Origin: Rugalucina vietnamica
Taxonomy: Eukaryota > Mollusca > Bivalvia > Lucinida > Lucinidae
DNA length: 64,000 nt
NCBI GenBank assembly: GCA_964017185.1
Contig: OZ024870.1
Span: 58,747,812 to 58,811,811, forward strand
Reading direction: 5' to 3'
Position 1 is the first letter of the stretch. Each line of letters starts with the position of its first letter. The notes under the pieces are model-generated. The model was not told the DNA's origin. It did not search any database and worked only from the letters and a program-made list of their open reading frames with translations. Shown here one piece after another: positions 1 through 12,800 of the stretch. The translations under genes and the position numbers were made by a program.

Positions 1-187
1 CCCTCCACTCGTCTTGACAACCCGTCTGCTAGCATCAGAAACCGATAATCATGTTTCCAGTGAAACAAAACCTATCTAAATTCTTCAATACATTTAACAC
101 AAACAACATCACATGATTGTTCATGGATTTAGCTCCCTTTCAATATCATATCACACTTTTTTGGCACCAATGAAATTATTATCTCCC
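1..187 (-). other. CEP350 3' UTR and possibly downstream flank
   Basis: Sequence after the stop codon, AT-rich. I see no canonical AATAAA on the minus strand, so the polyadenylation site was not located and may lie to the left of the window. Confidence 0.5.
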
Positions 188-855
188 TTACTTCTTTGAC
201 TGGTTTGCCAGTGTTTGCCTTTTTCTAAATATCTTATTCATAGTTTGCACAGTATCAGTCAACAAAGATTCAAATATTGTTTCAGTTAACTGCATTTTCA
301 CTGCTAACTCATCGTCATCATAGTTCACCCACTGCGGTTCCTCCTCACGGAGTTCTTGAACCAGAATACTATCGACTAAATCCTTCTTTTTACGAATTCC
401 CCATTTGCTCCTATCACTTTTCTTGGACCCGTTCAACCCTAAAATATCTATCACAGCTTCTTGGACTACAGGTTTCAAAATGTCAACCGTCGTCGGTGGA
501 GAAGAACCACGGTAATATTTATTTTGTTTCCGCTTCGGCTTGTGCCATGCAAGCGGTGAGTCATATTCCTCCTCTTTGTAAAGGTCTTTTATCACTTCCC
601 CGGTCAAATCGAATAACAATCTTTTGAACACTCTTTTACTGTTACTGACCAAATCGTCCCCAAGTTCCTCCTTATTGAAGTATGATGACGGAGGTTCCAC
701 ATCTTCAAGTGGTTCTCCAAATCGTCGCTGGTTCCAGAAGGTATCTACAGCACTGGAAACAATGTCTGATACTACATCTCTTTGGTGTGGCACAGCATAA
801 TACAGCTCCTCGGCCAGTTTTTGTAATTCTGATCTCGAAATATCTGGTCCTATGT
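188..855 (-). CDS. CEP350: CEP350 last exon (window exon 34), C-terminus and stop
   Basis: Terminal exon coding for model residues 2486-2707, ending in a TAA stop at 188-190. The 3' splice site reads TTCCATTACAG on the minus strand. The open frame continues upstream to an ATG at 902-904, but that stretch is intronic because the phase-1 junction G|AC joins exactly to exon 33. The product is rich in charged residues (DVVSDIVSSAVDTFW, KEEEYDSPLAWHKPKR). It ends in a helical block around QWVNYDDDELAVKMQLTETIF and a basic tail RKRQTLANQSKK. This conserved extreme C-terminus is expected of CEP350. Confidence 0.9.
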
Positions 856-3800
856 CTGTAATGGAATTACAAAATATGATAATACCTGAAGTAGCTGCCA
901 CCATTACTTTTTAATCAACAATGAGTTCAGTGGCTGATAACAAAGTATACAGTATTCTTTCTGAGTAGGCCCAAGATATGAATCACTCTACTTCTTCAAG
1001 CATTTGTAGCATCATAATACAATGTAATTAACTGTATATCCAATTTACCTTACATAGAAACAACTTTCAGAAATGTGAATCACATTAGCAGTGATGAGGG
1101 TGGAACAAAATCAGTGGGTTTCTGCTCTAATCACAGGCATATTTCAACTCAGACATTTTTTCTTGATCAAAGAAATCAGTAATCCTTCAACTAAAATTTA
1201 TCAAACACCTACCAGGCGACTCTGCCCCAGGATAGGGGGGTGGGGCTTTGGTGGGAACCAGGAACTCATCATCAAACTCTCCATCAAACACACCACTCTC
1301 TACAACATGCTTGTGACTGTCCTGAAATCATATGTAAAACATATTAATCTCTATATTTGTCATTCATATGGATGTGACAGAATGTCTCTGTATTTGTCAT
1401 TCTTTGAATGTCTCTTTTTTTGCATAAATATGACTCTATACTCGCCATTCATATGAATGTGTCTATACCCTTAAATTGGTAAGAATAAGATAATGTCTCT
1501 GTATTTGTCATTCATATGAATGTCTCTAATCTCTATACTGGTAATTCATATCAATGTGATAAAATGTCTCTACTCTCCATTCATATGAATGTTTCTACAC
1601 TTGTAGTTCATATGGATATGACAGACTGTCTCTATACTTGCCATTCATATGAATGTCTATATAGTTGTAGTTCACATGAATGTGACAGAATGCCTATATA
1701 CTCAACATCCATATGGTTGTTTCACATGAAAGACAGAATGTCTCTGTATTGTCATTCATATGAATCTCTCAATACTGGTTATTATTCATATGACAGAATG
1801 TCTCTACACTAGCTATTCAAATGAATGTCTGTGTACTCATAAGTCAAAAGATCTTTTGCTCTTATTGTCAATTCTCCTTTTTGTTTGGTCGTATAATGTC
1901 CTATGGTACCAGTCAATAATGTTTAATGATGTTGGGACAAACAGTCTCAATTTTGATAACAACTGTTTTGAAAATGCAGATATAAAAATTAAATTTATTT
2001 TTACTTCTTAAAATTCAAACCTTCAACTGTCTTCCTTTTGGTTTGTGCCGGACCTAATCAAAAACCTTGAAGTACATGTACAGTTCCCTTGTGATCTAAT
2101 CCGTACAACCACTTAATTCAAGTTTTAGTGAACATTCAGAAAACATCTTCATGCGTTGATACAAATGGGTAAAAGTTTGTCAGTACTTACTGCCTGTGAC
2201 TGCAGACCAGGAATAGGAGAACCAGGTCTGAGAGGACTCTCCCCTTGCTCATCACTGTCTTTCTTGTTCAAAACCCCTTCCAGTTCCTCTGTCGGAGATG
2301 TTGGACCTTGCTCATTATCGTCAACACCATCCGTAAAGTTCCCACTATCTCTTGATCTATCGCTATCCTGTGCCATGCGATTGTTTCTTATAGCTAACAT
2401 ATGGTCAATGGCATCATTCATTAAATGGTTCACATCACTACTAGCGGTACTTTCAAAGTCTTTCGTAACATCTCTTTCATCTCTAGGAGATGGAGTATGT
2501 AAGAATTCTTCAAGATCGTCAATATCACCATTATGTAAATGAGTGTCAGTTTCAACAGGTTTACCTTTTGGTTTAGGTGCTACAGGAGGTGGAATTTTCC
2601 TTCCCACTTTTTTATCTGCTATTTCACTTATCTTACTAAAATTGTCTCTGATAACTGAATCAAATATAGAATCTGTTATCTTATCTGCCATTTCTTGTTT
2701 ACGCTTGTTATTATTTTGTGGCACTCGTGGTGAAGGGGATGAAGAATCACTGTCAAAAAGCTGCACATTTTTATCAGCTTCATTTATTAAATTGATAAGA
2801 TCCTCTCCATCTTGAGAAGTGGTACTTTCTATGCTACTTCTAACGCTCAAGAACTTATTTTCTTCATCCTCTTCTGCAGGCATTAAATCATCTCCTGGGA
2901 CAATTACCCCATGATTTAGCCTACACCTAAAGTAGCGGACACCATTCTCAGTCCCGTCATGTCTTCCTACTGGCCTATCAAGTTCAACTCCTGCCCAGAT
3001 ACCAGGAGCAAACTGCACATTCCCTTTAAATAATAAAGTCCCATAATTCCTAGTCCCGTTTGGTCCTGTTACCGAAACCCTATCACCGAGTTCAAAATCA
3101 GCAAGAGCGTTAATCAGTCTTGCATGATGAATTTCATATCCATTCCTGGGTGTATCGTCACTTCTCGGTGTATCTTGTGGTGTCTCATCCAACAATGTAT
3201 CAATTCCCCCTCTTGGAGTTTCATCCTCTCTGGGAGTCTCATCCATTTTTGGTGTTTCAGAATCCCGCTGAGAAATTTCCACTGGTGTCCGCCTCGGCGA
3301 GGCCACTGGTGTTTCCTCATCTTGCATATCTTCGTCCATTCTCAGTAAATCATCAATATCAAGAACTTTACCCATTGGCCCTGTAGATTTTCTTGATGGT
3401 TCACTTATTTCATCAATAAGCTCATTTTCAAACTTGTCCTGTTTTGTAACCAATGGTGATTTTTCAGATTCCGAGGATTCATGTTCATGATCAAAAGACC
3501 TCAGAGACCTTTCACTTTTTTCACTAGACGGCCTAGAATCTGTCCTTGTCAAGGATGAAGGTGATGGTTCTTCATCGCTTTCCTGGTCTTCTGACCTATC
3601 ATCTTTAATAATCTTTTCGATATCCTCATCTTTAACAAAATCAAAAGGCTTGATGATACTTTCTGAAATTGAGCCAGCTGCCTCCGAGATATGTTCCGAA
3701 ATTTCTGTCCCAGATCGAGCTGACAATGGCACAGTTTTTGGCTCTGGCTCAGTGACTGGCTCAGTCACTTCACTACGTGGACTGAGAGCAAGCTTCTCGT

Positions 3801-6800
3801 GAAGCGTAGTACCTCCCGTCACAACATCATCAGCAGTAAAATCTTCCGTATAAGACACAGTCACATCATACATGTCCTCCTTTTCTTTTTGGGATTTAAG
3901 ATTGATTTCGATGCCAACTGATTTATCCTCTGAAACTTCAGAAACGTCTTCAATGATTTCTTCGGCAATCTCATCGCTGACTTCCTGAGACGCATCTTTC
4001 TCTGACAGAGAACCTGATAGATTTGAATTTACTTTAGCAAAATGCACAAAAATGCAATTACATTTAGATCAGAAATAAGAGCTGTCGCAGGACAGCGTGC
4101 TCGACTGCTTCTGACCTTTGTCAAACATAAGGCCAAACCCGACCAGAAACCCAAAGCATTATGCTCATACATCTTTTTGCCTTGATGCGATAAGGCAAAA
4201 TCACTGAACCATGAAAGTTAACTATAACTACCTAAGATTTAAAGGTCTCACTCATATTGTGAAAGAAGTGTGTTCATATACCAACTGAGTGCCAAGACAC
4301 AAGGCAAAATCACTGAACCGTGAAATAAGGTCACACTGACCTATAAGTATTTCAGGGTCAAAGCCTCAAAGGTCTAGTGATACTTACTCATAATGTGAAA
4401 AAATATGATCATATACCCATTCAGTGTTGAGATATAAAGCAAAATCACTGAACCATGAAATTAGGTCATAGTGACCTATAAGTATGTTTGGGTTAAAGGT
4501 CTGGTCATACTCATTCATAATCAGAAAGAAGTATGAAAAAATACCAACTGAGTGTCGAGATATAAGGCAAAATCACTGAACCATGAAATTAGGTCACAGT
4601 GATCCAGGAATACTTTACAGTCAAAGGTCTTGTCAAACTCATACATATCGTGAAAGAAGTATGTTCATATACCATTTGAGTGCCGAGATATAAAGGAAAA
4701 TCACTGAACCGTGAAATAAGGTCATATTGACCTAGGACTACTTTAGGGTCAAAGGTCTTGTCATACGCAAACATAGTGTCAAAGAAGTTTGTTCATAAAC
4801 TACTTGAGTGCCGAGATATAAGGCAAAGTCACTGAACCGTGAAATTAGGTCATAGTGACCTATCAGTATATTGGGGTCAAAGGTCTGGTCAAACTCACTC
4901 ATAATCTGAAAAAAGTATGAAAATATTCTAATTGAGTGTCAAGATGTAAGGCAAAATCACTGAACCATGAAATTAGGTCACAGTGACCTAGGACTACTTC
5001 AGGGTCAAAAGTCTTGTCATACACAAGCATACTTTGAAAGAACTTTGTTCATAAACCATTTGAGTACCGAGATATAAGGCAAAATCACTGAAACGTGAAA
5101 TTAGGTCACAGTGACCTATAAGTATATTGGGGTCAAAGGTCTGGTCATACTCACTCATAATCTGAAAAAAGTATGAAAATATACTAATTGAGTGTCAAGA
5201 TATAAGGCAAAATCACTGAACCGTGAAATTAGGTCACAGTGACCTAGGACTAATTCAGGGTCAAATGTCTTGTCATACGCAAACATACTTTGAAAGAAGT
5301 TTGTTCATAAACCATTTGAGAACCAAGATATAAGGCAAAATCACTGAACCGTGAAATTAGGTCACAGTGACCTATAAGTATATTGGGGTCAAAGGTCTGG
5401 TCATACTCACTCATAATCTGAAAAAAGTATGAAAATATACTAATTGAGTGTCAAGATATAAGGCAAAATCACTGAACCGTGAAATTAGGTCACAGTGACC
5501 TATAAGTATATTGGGGTCAAAGGCCTGGTCGTACTCACTCATAATCTGAAAGAAGTAAGAAAATATACTAATTGAGTGTCAAGATATAAGGCAAAATCAC
5601 TGAACCATGGAAAATAGGTCAACCGACCCTTACCGTCATGACACACAAGTCAGTGTCACAAAGTCAAAAGATGAATGACCAACCATCTTCCTAAGTTATT
5701 TCTATTAAGAAATAAAAAGAACTAGAAATTGGCTGCAAGCAAGGCTTTCAGTATACCCCCCGCAAAATTATCTGAAGCTGGCCAATAACTTCCTAAGTCA
5801 AACATGCAGAAAATTTGTCAAAGATATCTTTTCAGCATTATAATCCTTCATGTACATCCCCAGTATACCAGTCACATCTATAAGATATTAAAAGAATATA
5901 TTGAAAGCTTGAGGTTGATTTCACTGTATGCACTATGATCATTGTTTATCATGAGAAATGGTAAAAATTGGCTAAGTTAAATAAAAGCTGTAAGTTTGTC
6001 AAAAATTAAATTTTCAGCATGAAGATTATTCATGCACATCTAAAATATATCTGGAACAAATCTACAAAGAATCTAAAAGAAACATTGAAAGCCCTTGGAG
6101 GAGTTGATTTCACAAAGTATGCACTACCAACCATTATTGTATATAAGCAATGGTCAAGAAATGGCTATGTTGAAAAATGATGTAAATTTGTCAAAAATTA
6201 TTTTTTCAGTATTATAATTTTTCATGCACATCTTCAATATGTGTGGAACATGTCTGCAAAGTATTGAAAAGAAATACTGAAAGCCCTAGGAGGAGTTGAT
6301 TTCACAAACCATCATTGTATATAAGCAATGGTCAAAAAATGGCTATGTTAAAAAATGCTGTAAATTTGACAAAAATTAATTTTTCAGTATTATAATTCTT
6401 CATGCACATCTTCAATATGTGAGGAAGATGTCTGCAAAGTATCAAAAAGAAATACTGAAAGCCCTTGGAGGAGTAGATTTCACAAAATGTGCACTACCAA
6501 CCATTTTTGTATACAAGCAATGGTCAAAAAATGGCTATGTTGAAAAATGCTGTAAATTTGTCAAAAATTATTTTTTCAGCCTTATAATTCTTCATGCACA
6601 TCTTCAATATGTGTGGTACATGTCTGCAAAGTATTGAAAAGAAATACTGAAAGCCCTAGGAGGAGTTGATTTCACAAAATATGCACTACCAACCATTATT
6701 GTATAAGCAATGGTCAAAAAGTGGCAATGTTAAAACATGCTGTAAATTTGTCGAAAATTATTTTTTCAGCATCATAATTCTTCATGCACATCTTCAATAT

Positions 6801-9800
6801 GTGTGGAACATGTCTGCAAAGTATTGAAAAGAAATACTGAAAGCCCTAGGAGAAGTTGATTTCACAAACTATGAACTACCAATCATAATTGTATATAAGC
6901 AATGGTCAAAAAATGGCTATGTTGAAAAATGCTGTAAATTTGTCAAAAATTATTTTTTCAGCATTATAATTCTTCATGCACATCTTCAATATGCGTGGAA
7001 CATGTCTGCAAAGTATCAAAAAGAAATACTGAAAGCCCTAGGAGGAGTTGATTTCACAAACTATGCACTACCAACCATTATTGAATATGGCAATTATCGA
7101 AAATTGGCTAAGTTCAAAATGCTGTAAATTTGTCAAAATTCATTTTTTCAGCATAGTACTTCTTCATGCATATCTTCAATATCTCTGGCACATATCTGCA
7201 AAGTATCAAAAGAGAATATTGAAAGCTGTAGGAGGAGTTGATTTCACAAAGTATGCACTATTAGCACTATGGCAAACATTCTATGTATAGGTTTAAAAAG
7301 TCCCATAACTCTTGCAAATCCGACCCTTTGGCCCCTAAATTCATACCACACATGTGTTGTCTTATGGTGCAGGTGTGTTGAAAATTTAAAGAACATCGGG
7401 CAAAAACTACTTAAGTTATTCAGCAAAGATGTCAAAATGTTGACGGAATGACGGAATGACGGAATTACGGACAGACTGAAAACAGTATACCCCCCTAAAA
7501 CTTTGTTTTGCGGGGGGTATAAAAAAAAATTCTGGGAGTTCTAGATTTTGACCTCTAGCCCCGCCCCCCTGACTCCGACCCAGAGGTCCGATGTCATGGA
7601 ACCTAAAGTGTATGAAGTATGAATGCTTTATGATAAGTTGTTGTCAAGATATGGACTCCTTGTAAAAGTTACACAGCAGTACATCTATTTTTTACAGTGC
7701 TCTAGTTTTTAACCTCCAGCCCCACCCCCCAGGCATGGACCGAGAGACCCGATGCCATGAAATGAAACTCAACCCTACAGGGTACCTATGGTCCGAGTAT
7801 GAAAGCCCTCTGATAAAAAGTTTTCAAGATATAGACTTCTAGAATACTATATCACAGAAAAGCCATTATTATTAATGGTGTTCTAGATTTTAACCTCTAG
7901 CCCCACCCCCTGGCAGGGACCCAGGGATCTGATGCCATGGAATGAAAGCCGACCCTACAGGGTGTCAATGGCCCAAGTATCAATGCTTTCTGATGAGTGG
8001 TTGTCAAGATATGGACTTCTAGAAAACTTTAACATAAGAATTGCCATTTTTGAAGGTGTTCTAGATTTTAACCTCCAGCCCCACCCCCTGGCCTGGACCC
8101 AGGGGCCCGATGCCATGGAATGAAAGCTAACCCTACAGGGTATCTATGGTCCAAGTATGAATGCTTTCTGATGTGTGGTTGTCAAGATATGGACTTCTAG
8201 AAAACTTTAACGCAAGTGTGACGCGCACGCGCACGGGAACGCGCACGGGAACGGGAACGTGAACGTGAACGACCGGGGTGACTGCAATAGCTCTATGCAC
8301 TTCGTGCAGTCGAGCTAAAAATCTGAACATGTATTTCTTATTAACCTGTATTAATTTACATATTTTTGGTATGAACTCTTTAAACAAGTGTTGAACTTAG
8401 ACTTTAAACAAGTGTTGAACATAAACACAGACATTACCTAATTCTCGTGCACAATAATTTTAAATAAGATGTCATATCTGGACCTTAATGATCTCACATT
8501 AAAGTTTGAAACAATAATTTGTTGGGATTTTTTCTTTCTTTTTTTTTTTCTTGTTAAATTTTGTAGACACAATTTTAATGCTTAATTCCTGTTCTGTACC
8601 TTTGATATTGAGCAGTCTCTCCCTCAGTGTGGATCTCTCGGACTTGGACGTCGGAGACTCGCTGCCCTCAGAGATTCTGTCTAGGGTGATTTTAGAGCTT
8701 ACAGAAGTTGTTGTCCCAGGAGTCTTCTGGGGTGATGATAAACTCTTGTCTGAAACAATTTAAAGATTTTGTCTTCATGAATTCTCTATTATTTCAGAAA
8801 CAGTGTTTGCACCTAATCACAATTTTGGACAATCACAATCTGGACAAAGTACATGATATGCTTTTCCTACTTTATGCTCATCTTTTTCAAGGTAAAATTG
8901 CAGAAAGGTGTGAAAATCACTGGACTATGAAATAAAGGTCACAGCGAACAATATCTATTTGATGCTGTAATACTGTCCATGTGATAATCCCAAACCATGA
9001 TGTTCACATATTTACAGTATTGTTACAAAGATATCAAGTATAGATATGCCATGTTCATATAACCCACAGTCTTAGATATTAGACAAAATCAGTGAACCAT
9101 GAAATATGGGTCACACCCCTACCTTTATCATCCTGTATTGAGGGCGAGACCTGGGTGGAATCAGCACCGCTACTGTCTGTCTCAGACTTCTGTTTGGGCG
9201 GAGTGACCTCAGTCTTCTTCTGCGGGACCTTGGGCGGGCTGACCTTGGGCTGCTTGATCTGGGGCTTCACAGTGCCCTTGATGGGCTCATGTTCCATTTC
9301 CTTCTGAAGTTCCCCCTTGAGTTGGGAGATTTGGTTGTCATAGGCCTGAATACAGAATGAAGATGGAAATTTATGGTATGATGCTTGGACAAGTATGTTT
9401 TATGGTTATGATAACAGAAGCGCATTTGTGTGTGTTTGATTGAAGTTACAGGAATATTCTAAAAGGAACTTTTAAGTCTGCATTTTTGCATCTTTTCAAG
9501 ATATTTCCCTTTACTTTGACTATAAGGTTAAGTACAGCAGTTAAACAGAAGTACCTCAATCTGCTTCTTGAGAGATTCCTCTTTATTCTTCATTATCTCT
9601 CGTCTCTTCTTTTTTCTTTCTCTCTTCAGTTTATCTGCCTCTGTCTTACGTCTCCTCAACTCCTCGTTCAGGGCGCGAATCCTTCCCTCAAAGTCACTCA
9701 GATCAGACTGCGTCTCTGTGGGGAAAATGCATTTTATGTAAATAACTGATAAAAATATGCCTAAGTTGTTGGTTTTTACCAAATGAGCCGCGACATGAGA

Positions 9801-12800
9801 AAAACGATCTTCGGGGTTTCCGACCAGGCGTGACACAAATCGGCCTGAACAATCACAGAAGCAAGCTAGAAGCTTGAAATTTCCGATTTAAGAAGAAGAG
9901 AAATTGTACTATTCATGTTCTCCCATTTATGATCTATACACCCCTGCAGTTGGATATATCATAATTTGAAAATGCATGAAATGAAATTTAAGTATCGAAA
10001 ACTGTTGCGTTGAGGGGTTTAATGTCCCATCAACAGCCAGGACCATTCAGAAAAAGTTCCATATTAGTGATCGAAATTAGCACTAGCCCGACAGCCCAAC
10101 ACTAGCCAAAGGGTTGTCGGGCTAGTAGTTTTTCTCAATTAAACAAATTACCTGTAAAGGTCAGGCTATTGGGAAATTTTGGCAACCAATTAAAGATATA
10201 AGGGTTCGGGCTAGTGAAGATCGACCATTGCATATTGAAAAAGATGTAACATAAATTAGGTCCAAAGATTCTTCAAACAGTGAGTTTTCAGTTATATTAA
10301 AAGGACTAAAAAACTTTTAAGCTAGTCCATACCTGTGTAAGATATAGAATCCTCAGACTCGCTCTCAGAATTTCTCGTCAAGCTACGGGCACTGAAAGGT
10401 GATCTCGGTGAAGAAAAGTTCTTGTATTTCTTAAGTTTGTCTAGCGGTGATTTTGACGTGGATTTGCTTGTTTTCTTTGTCGTCGTTGTTTCGTCGAAAG
10501 TCTCGTTTTCATAGCTGTGGGTCATTGTGTCATCACTGGAGTCATTCCTGGGTGAAAGAAAGTTGAGAGTATTAGGAAAAAATCTGTGAAATGTTTTATA
10601 AAATTATACAGAGAGGCACAAATACAAGTGATCATACAAATATGAGAAAACCAGTGTTTTGCCTATGCAAAAACAAAGACGCAGATCAGCTGTGCAGTAC
10701 TGCACAGCTGATCAGTGCATCTGATTTCCCTGCTCGGATAGTACAATTCCTCCTCTACCTCTATCCAAAATTTCAAGATTCTAACTTTCTTTTGAGACTG
10801 TACAGGCCGGTTTGTGTCAGACCTGGTCGGAAACACCAAAGACCAGTTTTCTCGCGTCGCAGCTCATATGTAAAGTCATTCTTGAAGGTTATGGTGTTAG
10901 CCATATTTGAGAGACATGCCCCTAAAAAACCCCAAAAGATTTGCATGAGATTTATTTCTTTTATACTGCAATATGAAGATGCTCATACTGTTTTCAAGGT
11001 CAGTTCATTTTTCCTGCACATCGAAATATTTTGAACGAGCCAGTTAATGCTGACTCAGGCAAGCTCGAGAAAATATTATGCAGTCAATTCTGATATCTAT
11101 TTTCAGTTTAAATATTAAAAACATTTTAACATTATTAGTAACATGTTCAGGTTAGATCAAATTTCATACTTTTTCGACTCGCTAGATTGCGACTGTATCT
11201 CCTCCATCACGGAACTTTCACTACCGCTACGATTATGATTCTTCAAGTTAGACTTGTCATTCATCATCTTCTTGTGTAGCTCCTCTGGCGAACTGTTGGC
11301 GCTCGCCGTCTGAAGTCTCGAACTTTCCTTGATACTGTATGCCGAGTCGTCCCTGGCAGTCGAGATGTTCTCTGAGATGACTGTGCTGTCTTGAGCAATG
11401 GAGACTGACGCTGCTGTTTTAATGGTGGAATCTGGAATGGATATGCAAATTTTCAATGTGAAATCTGATTGGTTTTCTTTTACTTTTACATGTGTTAATG
11501 ATGCATCAATATTCATCAGTATTCATCCAAAATGCATATAACAAATGCTAGCATACAACATGGGCTGTTCTAACGAAGGAACATACTTCTTTTTATGTGC
11601 ACAGCAAAGTCACTAATCAGACTAGGCCAAAGTCAATAGTCCTGGATGCCAAGCCCAAAATTTTGGACCTATCAGGTAGCAATGCCATAAAACGCAAGGA
11701 GTGAAACTCGAGTTTTTCAGTCCTGATTAAACTATAAAAGCTTACAAAGCAAAATATACAGAACATGCGAAATCTAAGACACAGCAAAACTTTCAAAACC
11801 ACTGAAAACTACCAAAACATACAAAACAATTTCCAGGAAGAAGCCTGTATCAAAGACTTTTCTTGAAGTGATCGTACGTCAATAACATTACCTTTCGTTG
11901 TACCATTTCTACTGGACATCTTTGGCTCTGTCTCCTCTTTCTTTGATGGCACCGATTTTGCTGGTGCTGACTTGTCTTTCTCCTTCTTATCCCAGACTTT
12001 CAGGGCCTTCTTTTCCAAGTTGAGCACGGTGTGTTCTTCAGCGTCTAGAAGTTCCTTCCATTTTAGCAATTCCTCAGCATTTTTCCGCCTGTCCATCAGC
12101 TTATGCTGTCGTTGTGTAAGGAATCTACAGAAATACAATTGACATGAAATTAAGTTTATGTAAATTTAAAAGAACAGTATTGAACCAATTATACTTGAAA
12201 TTATTCCCAGCTTACTACCATTACTAAATACATATTGAGCCGCCGCATGGGAAAACTAACAATCTGCATAGGCGAAAACAAAGGCGCAGATCAGCTTCGC
12301 AGTAACTGCGAAGCTGATCAGCGCCTTTGTTTTCTCTACATGGATAGTACAATTTCTCTTCTTTCTAAATCCAAAATTTCCAGCCTCTAACCATCTTCTG
12401 TGACTGTACAGTCCGGTTTGTGTCAGTCCTGGTCGGAAACACAAATTGTTGGTTTTCTCATGCACAGACTCGAATGCCTTATCTGGTCCATTGTGTACAA
12501 AATGCACTTTTGCGAATTTATTCTCTTTTAAAGTTTCCTTGAATCAAAGGTAACTTCTAATCAGCATTGTCACATTCATTTAAAACCCCCTTCAATGTTG
12601 ATCCAAATGTTCTTGCAAACATTTTCATTCAGTTTTGAAATAATTACTTTTCATCGAGCCTATATTTCTCTGACTTAGAATCAGTTTTAGACTTCTTTCT
12701 GTCAGCTTTTGGTTCGGTGTAGATCTCAGAGTCGGACTTGTAATCTTTCCTGCGCTTCTTCTCCGCATCAGAGGCTTCATCAATCTAGAAAAATATATAT

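Larger units (their letters stand above)
4078..8320 (+). mobile_element. Pearl/Helitron-like element P1, interrupted by P2
   Basis: The 5' end is AGAGCTGTCGCAGGACAGCG (hairpin CTGTC-GCA-GGACAG) followed by GCTCGACTGC. The 3' end is hairpin TGCAC-TTC-GTGCA overlapping GCAGTCGAGC then TAAAA. The two subterminal motifs are perfect 10-bp inverted repeats, which argues that these distant ends belong to one insertion. Inside are 12 tandem units (4,189-5,620), then a nested element (5,720-7,521), then a second type of core unit (7,541-8,200), then a CACGGGAACG microsatellite (8,220-8,265). This architecture matches bivalve pearl and Helentron-associated non-autonomous elements. No protein is encoded. 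Confidence 0.6.

Noticed and set aside
856..904. ATG at 902-904 as the start of a separate 238-residue protein
   Set aside because: Upstream of 855 lies a splice acceptor whose phase fits exon 33 exactly, so the open stretch to the ATG is intronic read-through.
1091..2011. Plus-strand ORFs over the CATATG repeats
   Set aside because: Repeat translation (recurrent MNVS/YECLYSC-type runs), antisense to exon 33 in part; no splice or start context.
4189..5620. Regularly spaced repeats resembling a CRISPR array
   Set aside because: The entire 128-bp unit repeats, with no unique spacers between short repeats, and the context is a eukaryotic intron. It is a tandem core array.
12297..12330. Strong GC hairpin resembling a bacterial terminator or small RNA
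   Set aside because: It is the central palindrome of a dispersed MITE present about 30 times; no evidence of an RNA gene.
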